Shown here: piece by piece, positions 44,083-53,761 of the stretch
How the letters are laid out: each line of letters starts with the position of its first letter
How positions within the stretch are numbered: position 1 is the first letter of the stretch
Assembly: GCA_036961205.1 (NCBI GenBank)
Contig: JBALVI010000005.1
Location: 1-64,000 of the forward strand
Source: CALJFL01 sp036961205
GTDB lineage: Bacteria; Pseudomonadota; Gammaproteobacteria; Pseudomonadales; Halieaceae
DNA: 64,000 nucleotides
Direction: 5' to 3'
Notes under the pieces: generated by a model
Database searches by the model: none
Told to the model about the DNA's origin: nothing
What the model saw: only the letters and a program-made list of their open reading frames with translations
Program-made: the position numbers and the translations under genes

Positions 44083-45423
44083 CTAGCGGTAGCGTTTGTC
44101 TGCGGCCTGTTGATCCAGAGCCCTCAGTTGCACTAGTTTCTGGCTTATTTTTTGTTCCAGGCCCCTGTCACTGGGATAGTAATACTGGCTGTCTTTCAGC
44201 GCTTCCGGGAAATAGTTTTCACCCGCCGCGTAGGCGCCCTCCTCGTCGTGGGCATAACGATACTCAGCGCCATGATCCATGGACTTCATCAATTCGGTTG
44301 GTGCATTGCGCAGGTGTAAAGGAACCTCCTCGGTATCACCCTGAGCCACCTCGGCGGTAGCGGCCTTGAATGCCGTGTACACCGCATTACTTTTTGGTGC
44401 ACTAGCCAGATAGACAATCGCCTGGGCGATAGCCAACTCGCCTTCCGGGCTACCCAGGCGTTCCTGAACTTGCCAGGCATCCAGACACAAAGTCAGCCCT
44501 CTGGGATCAGCATTGCCAATATCTTCACTGGCCATGCGCACCACACGTCTGGCGAGATATAAGGGGTCACATCCACCGTCGAGCATGCGACAAAACCAAT
44601 ACAGCGCAGCGTCGGGAGAACTACCACGCACGGCTTTATGCAGGGCGCTTATCTGATCGTAAAATAAATCGCCGCCCTTATCGAAGCGCCGCAGCGACGC
44701 CTGTAATACTTCCGCAAGGGTATCCTCGCTTATCACTGACTCGCCATCTACCTCCGGCGCCAGGTCCGCAGCCAACTCAAGCAGATTCAACGCCTTGCGC
44801 GCATCGCCGTCTGCGGCCAGAGTGATCTGCCTTAAATTATCGGGTGAAATAGATACCGGCATCTCCAGAGCCGCCAGCCCTCGCGACAAGACAACGTCAA
44901 TTTCCTCAAGTTCCAGGCTTCTTAGCTTGTAAACCCGGGAACGTGAGAGCAATGCGTTGTTCAGTTCAAAGGAGGGGTTCTCGGTAGTGGCGCCAATGAA
45001 AATGACAGTGCCATCCTCCACATACGGGAGAAAAGCATCCTGTTGCGATTTGTTAAAGCGGTGAACTTCGTCGACAAATAAGACCGTATCGCGCCCCTGT
45101 GCTTTTTGCTGGCGGGCCTGCGCTACTGCCTCGCGAATTTCCTTTACCCCTGCCAGTACTGCTGACAGCTGTAAAAAAAATGCGTTGGCATGTTCAGCGG
45201 CGATACGTGCGAGTGTGGTTTTGCCGACCCCCGGGGGGCCCCAGAAGATCATCGAATGTAGCTGGCCGCGATCTATCGCCTGCTTCAGCGGTTTACCGGC
45301 ACCAAGGATGTGCTGCTGGCCCGAATACTCATCGAGCGTGGCTGGCCGCAGGCGGGCGGCAAGGGGTTGATAGCCCCGCTCCTGTGGCGATGAACTGCCT
45401 GCGTTAAACAGGTCATTGGTCAT
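44083..45423 (-). CDS. rarA: replication-associated recombination protein RarA (MgsA)
   Basis: A 446-residue AAA+ ATPase working at stalled forks. Near the N-terminus are RPATLDEYSGQQHILG, Walker A WGPPGVGKTTLA and Walker B TVLFVDEVHRFNKSQQDAFL, then sensor 1 GATTENPSFELNNALLSRSRVY. The C-terminal tetramerisation part contains LYWFCRMLDGGCDPLYLARR. ATG 45423 (MTNDLF) is chosen; the frame is open to 45510 but that lies inside lolA. It overlaps the 3' end of lolA by 11 bp. Confidence 0.95.
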   Translation of the reverse strand: MTNDLFNAGSSSPQERGYQPLAARLRPATLDEYSGQQHILGAGKPLKQAIDRGQLHSMIFWGPPGVGKTTLARIAAEHANAFFLQLSAVLAGVKEIREAVAQARQQKAQGRDTVLFVDEVHRFNKSQQDAFLPYVEDGTVIFIGATTENPSFELNNALLSRSRVYKLRSLELEEIDVVLSRGLAALEMPVSISPDNLRQITLAADGDARKALNLLELAADLAPEVDGESVISEDTLAEVLQASLRRFDKGGDLFYDQISALHKAVRGSSPDAALYWFCRMLDGGCDPLYLARRVVRMASEDIGNADPRGLTLCLDAWQVQERLGSPEGELAIAQAIVYLASAPKSNAVYTAFKAATAEVAQGDTEEVPLHLRNAPTELMKSMDHGAEYRYAHDEEGAYAAGENYFPEALKDSQYYYPSDRGLEQKISQKLVQLRALDQQAADKRYR

Positions 45424-46036
45424 AGTAAAAAAGGTCTGCGCCCGCTGGCGGTGAAAAGGCAAAATCACTCGCTTCCAAAGACGAGTCGGTGTCCAGGTTA
45501 CTGAACGCAATACGCACGCGCTGGTTCAGGCTGTCGATGATTTCCATTGACGACAGTACATCTCCCTCAAAGTGCAGGCTCAACTGCTGAAAGCCGGCGT
45601 CTCCTAATGCGGGGATCAACAGGAACTGGTCAGGCTTACTTTGGGTAATGGCAAATCGTTCTCGCAGCACCTGAGCGTCCCCGCCTAGAACCTGTAGCGG
45701 TGAAAACTCCGCACTACCGGTAATGGGCCTGCGCGTCACTGTCTCCAGGTCGCGATCGTGGTGCCACAGAAATTCAGGATTGGCGATGACCAGTTGACTG
45801 TCCGGTGAAAAAATCTCCCAGGCAAAGAATCCTGGCCGCAACAATTTAAATTGACCTGAACTCTCGGCAATAACCTCGCCATCCTGATCGAACTGGGTTT
45901 GTTCGAAACGCCCCTGGAGTTGATCAAATTTAGCCATTCTCGCCCACAGCTCATCATAGGCGCTCAATTCAGCGGATTTGAGCACACCCACTACCAGGCT
46001 CAGGCCCAATCCAATTACCAGGAGAATTCGTTTCAT
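45413..46036 (-). CDS. lolA: outer-membrane lipoprotein carrier protein LolA
   Basis: A 207-residue periplasmic chaperone for lipoproteins. Signal peptide MKRILLVIGLGLSLVVGVLKSA, then MAKFDQLQGRFEQTQFDQDG, GQFKLLRPGFFAWEIFSPDS and PEFLWHHDRDLETVT, the standard LolA strand pattern. It lies between ftsK and rarA as in many gammaproteobacteria, 12 bp after ftsK. Confidence 0.95.
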   Translation of the reverse strand: MKRILLVIGLGLSLVVGVLKSAELSAYDELWARMAKFDQLQGRFEQTQFDQDGEVIAESSGQFKLLRPGFFAWEIFSPDSQLVIANPEFLWHHDRDLETVTRRPITGSAEFSPLQVLGGDAQVLRERFAITQSKPDQFLLIPALGDAGFQQLSLHFEGDVLSSMEIIDSLNQRVRIAFSNLDTDSSLEASDFAFSPPAGADLFYYDQ

Positions 46037-46048
46037 GTGGTATCGCTA

Positions 46049-48397
46049 TCAGTCTTCTACAGGTGGTGGCGCAAGAACTTCGCGCTGTCCGTTGGTGCCC
46101 ATTTCAGTGATTACACCGGCGGCCTCCATGGATTCAATCATCCTGGCGGCGCGATTGTAACCGATGCGCAATTTGCGCTGCACACTGGAGATGGACGCGC
46201 GCCGACTCTTGGTCACATAGTGTACGGCCTCGTCATACAAAGCGTCGGCCTCATCATCTTCGTCAGCTGATCCGTTCTGAAGTTCCCCTGGAGTGACCGG
46301 TGTACTGCTACCCTCATCCAGTAAGCCTTCGATATAGGCTGGTTGGCCACGCCGTTTCCAGTCAGCGACTACCCTGTGCACTTCTTCGTCTGAGCAAAAA
46401 GCCCCGTGCACTCGATTGGGAACGCCGGATCCAGGTGGCAGATAAAGCATATCGCCGTGACCAAGCAATTGTTCCGCCCCACCTTGATCGAGGATGGTCC
46501 GCGAATCCACTTTAGAGCTAACCTGAAAGGCAATGCGGGTGGGCACGTTGGCCTTGATCAAGCCGGTGATAACATCGACTGACGGCCTCTGGGTGGCCAG
46601 AATAAGGTGTATCCCTGCCGCCCTGGCCTTCTGGGCGATGCGGGCGATCAGTTGCTCCACCTTTTTGCCAACAATCATCATCATGTCGGCGAATTCGTCG
46701 ATAACAACGACGATGCCTGGTAACTTCTCGAGATTGGGAGGAACCTGTTGTTCGTCGGTTTCGGCAAAAATGGCATCTGGGGTCCACAGTGGATCCGCTA
46801 GCGGCGCGCCTGCCTTCTCTGCGTCTAATACTTTCTTGTTATAGCCGGACAGGTTTCTGACACCTAGCGAAGCCATGAGCTTGTATCTGCGTTCCATCTC
46901 CGCCACGCACCAACGAAGACCATTGGCAGCGTCTTTCATGTCGGTAATCACCGGCGTTAGTAAGTGTGGAATACCGTCATAGACGGACAACTCGAGCATC
47001 TTGGGATCTACCAGAATGAGCCTTACATCTGCTGGACCCGATTTATACAGCAGACTCAACAGCATCGCGTTGACCCCCACTGACTTACCTGAGCCGGTGG
47101 TCCCCGCCACCAGTAGGTGCGGCATTTTAGCTAAATCGGCAACAATGGGCTGGCCAGAAATATCGTGTCCCAGGGCCAGGGTTAAAGGGGACTTGGACTG
47201 GTCAAAGGCCTTGGATGAAAGCACCTCGCGGAAATTAACGATCTCCCGGTCCTCGTTGGGAATTTCGATACCAACAACGCTTTTACCGGGAATAACCTCT
47301 ACCACCCGCACTGAGATCACCGCCAGAGAGCGGGCCAGGTCCTTCGCCAAGCCCGAGATCCGGGAAACCTTTACCCCGGCCGCGGGTTGTATTTCGAACC
47401 GTGTAATAACGGGTCCGGGATATACCGCTGTGACTTGCGCTGTTACACCAAAGTCGGCGAGCTTGAGTTCCAACAGTTTGGACATTGCTTCCAGGGCTTC
47501 CTTGGAAAATCCCCGGGTGGGATCCTTCACTGCCTGGTCCAACAGTTCCAGAGGCGGTAACTCACCGGTTATTGGTGCCTCGAACAGCGGCTGTTGCTTC
47601 TCTTTTTCTACCCTCTCGCTCTTTTCGACCTTGATTTTAAGGGCTTTGATCTTCGGCGGCTTGCGTTGTTTCTCTTTCTCAACATGCTCGGTGATCACCA
47701 CGGCACGGGCTTCAACCTGTCGTTCCCGCTCGCGTCTGTTTTTGAATTCATCGACAGTTTTTAGCAGCCAGTCGCGACTGCGATTAAATGCGTTGATGCT
47801 CCAGCCGCCAATGGTTTCCATGACTCTTAACCAGCTCAGGTCGGTAAAGATGGTCATGCCGAAGAGAAAGACCGCGAGCAGTATCAAGCGGCTGCCGATT
47901 GCGCTGAATGCAAGGGTGAAGGCGTCGCCGATGGCTTGTCCGAGAATACCGCCAGCACCCTGGGGGAGACCTGAATTACCCAGGTCATTCGTTGCTGCCA
48001 GGGCTGTACCGGCAATCATTACCAGAACCAGCCCGAGAAAACGGATACCAAAGGTCAACCAATCAAAAGGAGGCGCACTATCGCGTGCAATCAATATTAC
48101 AATCGCCCGATAGGCGAGCAGCAAAGGAAAGAGGTAGGCCGCGTACCCGACCAAAGAAAAACAGACATCGGCCATCCAGGCACCCGTGGGGCCGCCCATA
48201 TTGGCAATTCTGGTGCCGGCGCCGGTACCCGACCAGCCGGGATCTCCTACGCTATAACTCAATAGCGCCAACAACATGTACAGACACACCGCACTGACGC
48301 CAATAAAGGCTCCTTCTCGCAGCCTCGGCCCCAGTATATGTTCGGTTTTGGCGGTGACCTGCCCCACGCTTTTCTTAGTCTTTTTAGCGGTGGCCAT
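46049..48397 (-). CDS. ftsK: DNA translocase FtsK
   Basis: A 782-residue septal DNA pump. Four N-terminal helices (residues ~30-190; GAFIGVSAVCLYMLLALLSY, AAYLFPLLLAYRAIVILIA and so on). The linker is short and highly charged (RRERERQVEAR to KSERVEKEKQ), much shorter than in E. coli. The motor has Walker A LVAGTTGSGKSVGVNA and Walker B GIVVVIDEFADMMMIVGKKV. The C-terminal gamma winged helix (YVTKSRRASISSVQRKLRIG, NRAARMIESMEAAGVI) reads KOPS. It heads the lolA-rarA-crcB-serS-cysG run. Confidence 0.96.
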   Translation of the reverse strand: MATAKKTKKSVGQVTAKTEHILGPRLREGAFIGVSAVCLYMLLALLSYSVGDPGWSGTGAGTRIANMGGPTGAWMADVCFSLVGYAAYLFPLLLAYRAIVILIARDSAPPFDWLTFGIRFLGLVLVMIAGTALAATNDLGNSGLPQGAGGILGQAIGDAFTLAFSAIGSRLILLAVFLFGMTIFTDLSWLRVMETIGGWSINAFNRSRDWLLKTVDEFKNRRERERQVEARAVVITEHVEKEKQRKPPKIKALKIKVEKSERVEKEKQQPLFEAPITGELPPLELLDQAVKDPTRGFSKEALEAMSKLLELKLADFGVTAQVTAVYPGPVITRFEIQPAAGVKVSRISGLAKDLARSLAVISVRVVEVIPGKSVVGIEIPNEDREIVNFREVLSSKAFDQSKSPLTLALGHDISGQPIVADLAKMPHLLVAGTTGSGKSVGVNAMLLSLLYKSGPADVRLILVDPKMLELSVYDGIPHLLTPVITDMKDAANGLRWCVAEMERRYKLMASLGVRNLSGYNKKVLDAEKAGAPLADPLWTPDAIFAETDEQQVPPNLEKLPGIVVVIDEFADMMMIVGKKVEQLIARIAQKARAAGIHLILATQRPSVDVITGLIKANVPTRIAFQVSSKVDSRTILDQGGAEQLLGHGDMLYLPPGSGVPNRVHGAFCSDEEVHRVVADWKRRGQPAYIEGLLDEGSSTPVTPGELQNGSADEDDEADALYDEAVHYVTKSRRASISSVQRKLRIGYNRAARMIESMEAAGVITEMGTNGQREVLAPPPVED

Positions 48398-48619
48398 ATA
48401 TATTTACCCAAACGCCCCCAAGCGTTTTACAACTGCTGGTCATTTTGCCCTTATTATTCATTATTTACAAAGAGTTACGTTAACTTTTTAGAATGACCCT
48501 AGCCTTTGCTTTGGTCGGCCCCTTTAAATTACTATATCACGCCTCCATTTAGGACTGGTGGCAGCGCTGGGTTGATTTTTGGCCTGCGCTGCTGGATAGG
48601 AAGGCTGGTGCATAGGAGA

Positions 48620-48677
48620 GATGTGAAGTGGTTTTTAAAACAAGGGTGGGGCATTGATTTAAAAACCACTTCACATC
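48620..48677. repeat. long palindrome with shared loop core (A1)
   Basis: Perfect 20-bp arms, GATGTGAAGTGGTTTTTAAA at 48620-48639 and its inverse at 48658-48677, enclose an 18-nt loop holding CAAGGGTGGGGCATTG (48641-48656). The same 16 nt form the loop of the palindrome at 54602-54669, whose arms are unrelated. It lies in the divergent ftsK/trxB spacer (48398-48725), inside the likely trxB leader, 48 bp before the start, so it is not a terminator for either gene. No other feature was seen in the spacer. Confidence 0.9.
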
Positions 48678-48725
48678 CCTTTCTCGGGCTGGTCATAAAC
48701 TGCGAAAATTAAGGAATAGGCTTTC

Positions 48726-49682
48726 ATGAGTGACATTCAGCATCACCCTCTGATCATTTTGGGTTCGGGCCCCGCCGGGTATACGGCTGCGGTATATGCC
48801 GCACGGGCGAATTTGAATCCGGTTGTTATTACGGGTATTCAACAGGGTGGGCAGTTGACCACGACTACTGAGGTTGAGAACTGGCCTGGCGGCCCTGCGG
48901 ATTTGCAGGGGCCGGCGCTGATGCAACAGATGCAAGAGCACGCGGAACGGTTTGAGACTGCGGTGATTTTTGATCATATTGAAGAAGTGGATCTGGAAGC
49001 GCGGCCGATGGTATTGAAAGGCACCAGTACGTTTAGCTGTGACGCCTTGATTATCGCCACCGGTGCTTCGGCCCAGTACCTGGGGCTGCCCAGCGAGGAA
49101 GCCTTCATGGGCAAGGGTGTCAGCGCCTGCGCCACCTGCGACGGGTTTTTCTACCGTAACCAAAAGGTCGCGGTGATCGGTGGTGGTAATACAGCGGTTG
49201 AAGAGGCTTTGTATCTGGCCAATATTGCCTCGGAGGTTATTCTGGTTCACCGTCGTGATTCCCTGCGTTCGGAAAAAGTACTGCAGGACCGACTTTTCGC
49301 TCGTGAGAAAGAAGGCAAGGTCAAAATACTGTGGGATCACACGCTTGAGGAAGTACTGGGCGATGATACTGGTGTTACCGGCATGAAAATCCGCTCGGTT
49401 AAGGATGACAGCCTGACCGATATTGATCTGGCGGGCGTATTTATCGCCATTGGGCATAAACCCAATACTGAAATCTTTGCCGGACAGCTCGAGATGCATG
49501 ACGGCTACATCACCATAGCCAGCGGTACTGTCGGCAACGCTACGGCGACCACTGCTGAAGGCGTTTTTGCGGCAGGTGATGTCGGCGATCATATTTATCG
49601 CCAGGCGGTTACCTCTGCAGGTTTCGGATGTATGGCGGCGCTGGATGCCGAAAAGTATCTCGACAATCTTAGTGCTGCCTGA
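48726..49682 (+). CDS. trxB: thioredoxin reductase
   Basis: A 318-residue flavoenzyme passing electrons from NADPH to thioredoxin. FAD motif ILGSGPAGYTAAVYAARANL, redox pair CATC (C135, C138) in SACATCDGFFY, NADPH motif VIGGGNTAVEEALYLAN, and C-terminal FAD contact GVFAAGDVGDHIYRQAVTSA. Normal length. Its upstream region contains the long palindrome A1. It is followed by aat after 24 bp. Confidence 0.96.
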   Translation: MSDIQHHPLIILGSGPAGYTAAVYAARANLNPVVITGIQQGGQLTTTTEVENWPGGPADLQGPALMQQMQEHAERFETAVIFDHIEEVDLEARPMVLKGTSTFSCDALIIATGASAQYLGLPSEEAFMGKGVSACATCDGFFYRNQKVAVIGGGNTAVEEALYLANIASEVILVHRRDSLRSEKVLQDRLFAREKEGKVKILWDHTLEEVLGDDTGVTGMKIRSVKDDSLTDIDLAGVFIAIGHKPNTEIFAGQLEMHDGYITIASGTVGNATATTAEGVFAAGDVGDHIYRQAVTSAGFGCMAALDAEKYLDNLSAA

Positions 49683-49706
49683 ACTCACTACCCCGGCTTA
49701 GCAGGC

Positions 49707-50420
49707 ATGCCCATTATTCATCGGGTTCAGGATGTTGACGGCTTCCCCGCTACCAGTGAGGCGCTGGATTATCCTAATGGGCTGTTGGCTGTGGGCGGTG
49801 AATTATCATCGCAACGGCTGATTACCGCGTATCAGCGCGGCATCTTCCCTTGGTATGAAGAGCCGCAACCGGTAATGTGGTGGAGCCCGGACCCACGGTC
49901 AGTATTATTTCCGGCTGAGCTGCATATATCGCGTTCGCTACGCAAAACACTACGTCAGAACCGTTTTTCCTTGAGTGTAGATAGACACTTCGAAGGTGTT
50001 CTGGACGGCTGCGCTGCCGCCAGGCGAGATGGGCCTGGCACGTGGATAGGCGAAGCCATGAAGTTGGCCTACGCCAGGCTGCATGAGCAAGGCATCGCCC
50101 ATTCAATTGAGGTATTAAATACTTCGGGTGAGTTGGTCGGGGGACTCTACGGGGTAGCTCTGGGCCGAATATTCTTCGGCGAATCGATGTTCAGTATCGA
50201 GACCGATGCTTCCAAGGTTGCTCTGGTTGGGCTGGTCGACATTCTTACACGTGGCGGCTTTCAGCTGATTGACTGTCAGGTTGAAAGCGAACACATGAAC
50301 CAGCTCGGCGCACGCAACCTCGACAGGCTGGACTTCGAACAATGGCTTGCGCACACTACCGGGATGGAAACAGACGCCGACATTTGGCAGCTTCCGGATC
50401 AATGCGGGACGCTGGCATGA
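49707..50420 (+). CDS. aat: leucyl/phenylalanyl-tRNA--protein transferase
   Basis: A 237-residue N-degron enzyme adding Leu or Phe to proteins beginning with Lys or Arg. Family motifs: GLLAVGGELSSQRLITAYQR, GIFPWYEEPQPVMWWSPDPR, SIEVLNTSGELVGGLYGVAL and GRIFFGESMFSIETDASKVA. The stop overlaps the bpt start (ATGA). Products are delivered to ClpS/ClpA, encoded just downstream on the other strand. Confidence 0.96.
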   Translation: MPIIHRVQDVDGFPATSEALDYPNGLLAVGGELSSQRLITAYQRGIFPWYEEPQPVMWWSPDPRSVLFPAELHISRSLRKTLRQNRFSLSVDRHFEGVLDGCAAARRDGPGTWIGEAMKLAYARLHEQGIAHSIEVLNTSGELVGGLYGVALGRIFFGESMFSIETDASKVALVGLVDILTRGGFQLIDCQVESEHMNQLGARNLDRLDFEQWLAHTTGMETDADIWQLPDQCGTLA

Positions 50421-51127
50421 CCTCATCACTGCGTGATTTGAAGGTATACACGACGTATCCGCACAGCTGCAGCTACCTGGCTGACCAGCAGGCCACAACA
50501 TTATTCATTGACCCGCGTCAGGAGGTTGATCAAAAGCTGTATAGCAGTCTTTCCCTGCTCGGCTTCAGGCGCAGCGGTAACAACATCTACCGCCCGCACT
50601 GCGCACAATGCAATGCCTGCGTCCCCTCGCGGTTACCGGTGGCGGCGTTTCAACCCAGCCGATCGCAGAAACGCACCTCGCGTCGCAACCGCGACCTTAC
50701 CGTAGAGCAGACTGACGATATCCGGGATGACCAATCCTATGCATTGTATCGACGATATATAGAGCAGCGCCACGCTGATGGCGATATGTTTCCGCCTGAC
50801 CGGGAGCAGTACGAGTCATTTCTCAATAATGCCTGGGACTGCACCCGCTATTTCCGTTTTTATCAAGAAAATCGGCTGATCGCGGTCGCCGTGGTCGACG
50901 TTATGGTGGATGGACTCTCCGCTATCTACACCTTTTTCGAGCCCGAGGAAGAGCAGCGTAGTCTCGGTACGTACGCCGTGCTTTGGCAGATTGAGCAGGC
51001 CAGGAAGATGGGGCTCAACTACCTCTATCTGGGTTATTGGATACAGAATTGTCAGAAAATGTCTTACAAGGCAGACTACAAGCCCCTCGAACTCTTCCTG
51101 GACGGATGCTGGGCCACTAGTTCCTAG
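50417..51127 (+). CDS. bpt: aspartate/glutamate leucyltransferase
   Basis: A 236-residue Ate-like transferase of the bacterial type, attaching Leu to proteins beginning with Asp or Glu. It shows YTTYPHSCSYLADQQATTLF, the cysteine-containing stretch RPHCAQCNACVPSRLPV, and YLYLGYWIQNCQKMSYKADY near the C-terminus. It begins at ATG 50417 within a four-base overlap with aat; a longer frame inside aat is discounted. Confidence 0.95.
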   Translation: MTSSLRDLKVYTTYPHSCSYLADQQATTLFIDPRQEVDQKLYSSLSLLGFRRSGNNIYRPHCAQCNACVPSRLPVAAFQPSRSQKRTSRRNRDLTVEQTDDIRDDQSYALYRRYIEQRHADGDMFPPDREQYESFLNNAWDCTRYFRFYQENRLIAVAVVDVMVDGLSAIYTFFEPEEEQRSLGTYAVLWQIEQARKMGLNYLYLGYWIQNCQKMSYKADYKPLELFLDGCWATSS

Positions 51128-51235
51128 TTATTCCCAGCCAGATTCAGCCTTTATTTTTACATGCTTTTTGTGGTGGCATGCTGCCCCGGTTTGAGGCAGA
51201 ATGCGGCCTGTTTTTAGACAAGGAAATACTGCCGG

Positions 51236-51454
51236 ATGGCAAAAGAAGAACAAATTGAAATGGAAGGCGAGGTGATTGACACCCTGCCCAACACTACTTT
51301 CCGTGTAGAACTGGAAAACGGCCATGTTGTGACCGCTCATATCTCAGGAAAAATGCGCAAGAACTACATACGCATACTGACGGGTGACAAGGTCAGGGTT
51401 GAATTGACGCCCTACGACCTAACCAAAGGCCGTATTACCTACCGCGAACGCTAG
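51236..51454 (+). CDS. infA: translation initiation factor IF-1
   Basis: A 72-residue S1/OB-fold protein of the 30S initiation complex: MAKEEQIEMEGEVIDTLPNT, then FRVELENGHVVTAHISGKMR and ILTGDKVRVELTPYDLTKGR. Exact family length. It converges with clpA, five bases between the stops. Confidence 0.97.
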   Translation: MAKEEQIEMEGEVIDTLPNTTFRVELENGHVVTAHISGKMRKNYIRILTGDKVRVELTPYDLTKGRITYRER

Positions 51455-51459
51455 TCGGG

Positions 51460-51480
51460 TTAGCTCTCTTCCAGAGCTAA
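51460..51480. terminator. hairpin between convergent infA and clpA
   Basis: TTAGCTCT-CTTCC-AGAGCTAA forms an 8-bp stem that includes the clpA stop codon and is followed on the plus strand by a T/C-rich tract (TTCCTCTTCTTC). It could terminate infA inside the clpA 3' end. Confidence 0.45.
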
Positions 51481-53742
51481 TTCCTCTTCTTCTACGACGA
51501 CCTCTAACGTATCTTCCGCTTTATTCAGGCGGACCAGCGCAGTGCCGCCCGATCCAGCCAGAGCGCCGAACAGCACCATTTCGGCCAATGGCTTCTTGAT
51601 GTGCTCCTGAATGATACGCTCCATAGGCCTGGCGCCCATGTGCTTGTCGTAACCCTTCTCGAGCAGCCATAAGCGGGCATCTTCATCAACGTCAATGGTC
51701 ACTCGCTTTTCATCAAGTTGCCCCTGCAGCTCAGTCAGGAATTTGTCGATCACCGTGAGGATCACATCCTCGCCCAGCGGTTCAAACTGGACCACGCTGT
51801 CCAGACGATTGCGAAACTCCGGGGTGAACATCCGATTAATGGCTTCCATACCGTCGGTGCTGTGATCCTGTGCGGTAAATCCGATCGTTCTGCGGCTAAT
51901 GCTCTCGGCGCCGGCATTGGTGGTCATCACCAGAATGACATTGCGAAAGTCTGCTTTACGTCCGTTGTTATCCGTAAGGGTGCCGTGATCCATAACCTGC
52001 AATAGCAAGTTGAACACTTCAGGGTGCGCCTTCTCGATTTCATCGAGCAGAATCACCGCATGGGGTTGCTTGGTAACGGCGTCAGTCAATAAGCCACCCT
52101 GATCGAAACCCACGTAGCCTGGTGGCGCACCAATAAGACGCGATACCGTATGCCGCTCCATATACTCGGACATATCAAACCGAATAAGTTCGACCCCGAG
52201 AACTTTGGCCAGCTGACGAGAAACCTCTGTTTTGCCCACTCCTGTGGGGCCAGACAGCAAGAAGGAACCAATGGGCTTGTCGCCAGATCGCAATCCCGCC
52301 CTGGCAAGCTTGATCGAGGTGGCCAGGCTGCTGATGGCCTTGTCTTGACCGAACACCACCATTTGCAGGTTCTTCTCGAGTTTCAGCAACACTTCTTTAT
52401 CGTCAGAGCTGACAGTCTTTGGTGGAATGCGCGCGATCTTGGCGACCACAGATTCGATATCGCCAACGCCAATGAGTTTTTTCCGCTTTGAGGGCGGTTG
52501 CAGACGCTGGTAGGCGCCCGCCTCGTCAATAACATCAATGGCTTTGTCGGGCAAAAACCGATCGGTGATGTAGCGCTGTGAGAGATCCGTCGCTACGCGC
52601 AGAGCTCTGTCGGTATACCTGAGCCCATGGTGCGCTTCAAAACGGGATTTCAGGCCTTTAAGGATCTTGTAGGCGTCATCCGCACTGGGCTCCATGACAT
52701 CGATTTTCTGGAATCTACGGCTGAGAGCTTTGTCTTTATCGAAAATCCCCCGATATTCCTGAAAGGTTGTCGAGCCAATGCAGCGCAATTTGCCTGAAGT
52801 CAGTAGCGGCTTGAGCAGATTGCTGGCGTCCATAACACCACCAGAGGCGGCGCCTGCACCAACAATCGTGTGAATCTCGTCGATAAAGAGAATCGCTCCC
52901 TCGCGCTTCTTCAGTTCGTTTAACAGTCCTTTGAAGCGTTTCTCAAAGTCGCCCCGGTATTTTGTCCCCGCCAGCAGCGAGCCCAGATCCAGGGAGTAAA
53001 CCACTGCATCCTTGAGCATGTCCGGGACATCGCCGTCGACAATCATTTTTGCCAGACCCTCAGCGATAGCTGTTTTACCGACGCCGGACTCACCCACCAG
53101 CAGTGGGTTATTTTTGCGCCTGCGCGCCAGTATCTGCGCTACGCGCTCGACTTCGGGGCCTCGGCCGATCAACGGATCGATGTTGCCTGCTTCTGCCTCT
53201 TCGTTGAGATTGGTGGAGAAGTTGTCCAACGGGTTATTGTCGGCTTCTTCCTGAGCTTGCTCGTCACCACCAGGCGGCGGAGTCTCGGGGATTTCACCGT
53301 CGTTGGAGACTTTCGAAATGCCGTGGGTAATGTAGTTGACCACGTCCAGCCTGCCGATGGCCTGCGTTTTGAGGAAGTACACCGCCTGGCTCTCCTGCTC
53401 GGAGAAAATAGCTACCAATACGTTGGCGCCGTTAACTTCACTTTTCCCGGAGGATTGCACGTGGAATACCGCACGCTGCAACACCCGTTGAAAACCGAGG
53501 GTCGGCTGAGTTTCCCGCTCCTCCTCTTCTTCCGGAATAAGCGGTGTGGTCGCATCTACAAACTCAACAAGATCACCTCGCAGGCCGCCTATATCACCGC
53601 CGCAGGCTTTGATTACCCGAATAGCGTCATTGTTGTCCAACAGCGCAAGCAGCAGGTGCTCAACCGTCATAAATTCATGACGTTTCGCTCTGGCGCCACG
53701 AAAGGCGTCATTCAGCGTTTGTTCCAGGTCTTTACTCAACAT
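51460..53742 (-). CDS. clpA: ATP-dependent Clp protease ATP-binding subunit ClpA
   Basis: A 760-residue Hsp100 unfoldase. The N-domain (MLSKDLEQTLNDAFRGARAK, HEFMTVEHLLLALLDNNDAI) binds ClpS. The D1 Walker A is GESGVGKTAIAEG, the D2 Walker A GPTGVGKTEVSRQ, and the ClpP-loop region lies in between. ATG 53742 is chosen for its GAGGAG site; upstream sequence overlaps the end of clpS. It works with ClpP (not in the window) on N-degron substrates. Confidence 0.96.
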   Translation of the reverse strand: MLSKDLEQTLNDAFRGARAKRHEFMTVEHLLLALLDNNDAIRVIKACGGDIGGLRGDLVEFVDATTPLIPEEEEERETQPTLGFQRVLQRAVFHVQSSGKSEVNGANVLVAIFSEQESQAVYFLKTQAIGRLDVVNYITHGISKVSNDGEIPETPPPGGDEQAQEEADNNPLDNFSTNLNEEAEAGNIDPLIGRGPEVERVAQILARRRKNNPLLVGESGVGKTAIAEGLAKMIVDGDVPDMLKDAVVYSLDLGSLLAGTKYRGDFEKRFKGLLNELKKREGAILFIDEIHTIVGAGAASGGVMDASNLLKPLLTSGKLRCIGSTTFQEYRGIFDKDKALSRRFQKIDVMEPSADDAYKILKGLKSRFEAHHGLRYTDRALRVATDLSQRYITDRFLPDKAIDVIDEAGAYQRLQPPSKRKKLIGVGDIESVVAKIARIPPKTVSSDDKEVLLKLEKNLQMVVFGQDKAISSLATSIKLARAGLRSGDKPIGSFLLSGPTGVGKTEVSRQLAKVLGVELIRFDMSEYMERHTVSRLIGAPPGYVGFDQGGLLTDAVTKQPHAVILLDEIEKAHPEVFNLLLQVMDHGTLTDNNGRKADFRNVILVMTTNAGAESISRRTIGFTAQDHSTDGMEAINRMFTPEFRNRLDSVVQFEPLGEDVILTVIDKFLTELQGQLDEKRVTIDVDEDARLWLLEKGYDKHMGARPMERIIQEHIKKPLAEMVLFGALAGSGGTALVRLNKAEDTLEVVVEEEELALEES

Positions 53743-53761
53743 ATATATCGCTCCTCGGGCC

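Noticed and set aside
47001..48113. 370-codon frame antisense to ftsK
   Set aside because: It is the shadow of the ftsK coding frame. It is serine- and arginine-rich, with no domain or ribosome-binding site.
48693..49688. 331-codon frame antisense to trxB
   Set aside because: It covers exactly the trxB gene on the other strand and shows no recognisable protein features.
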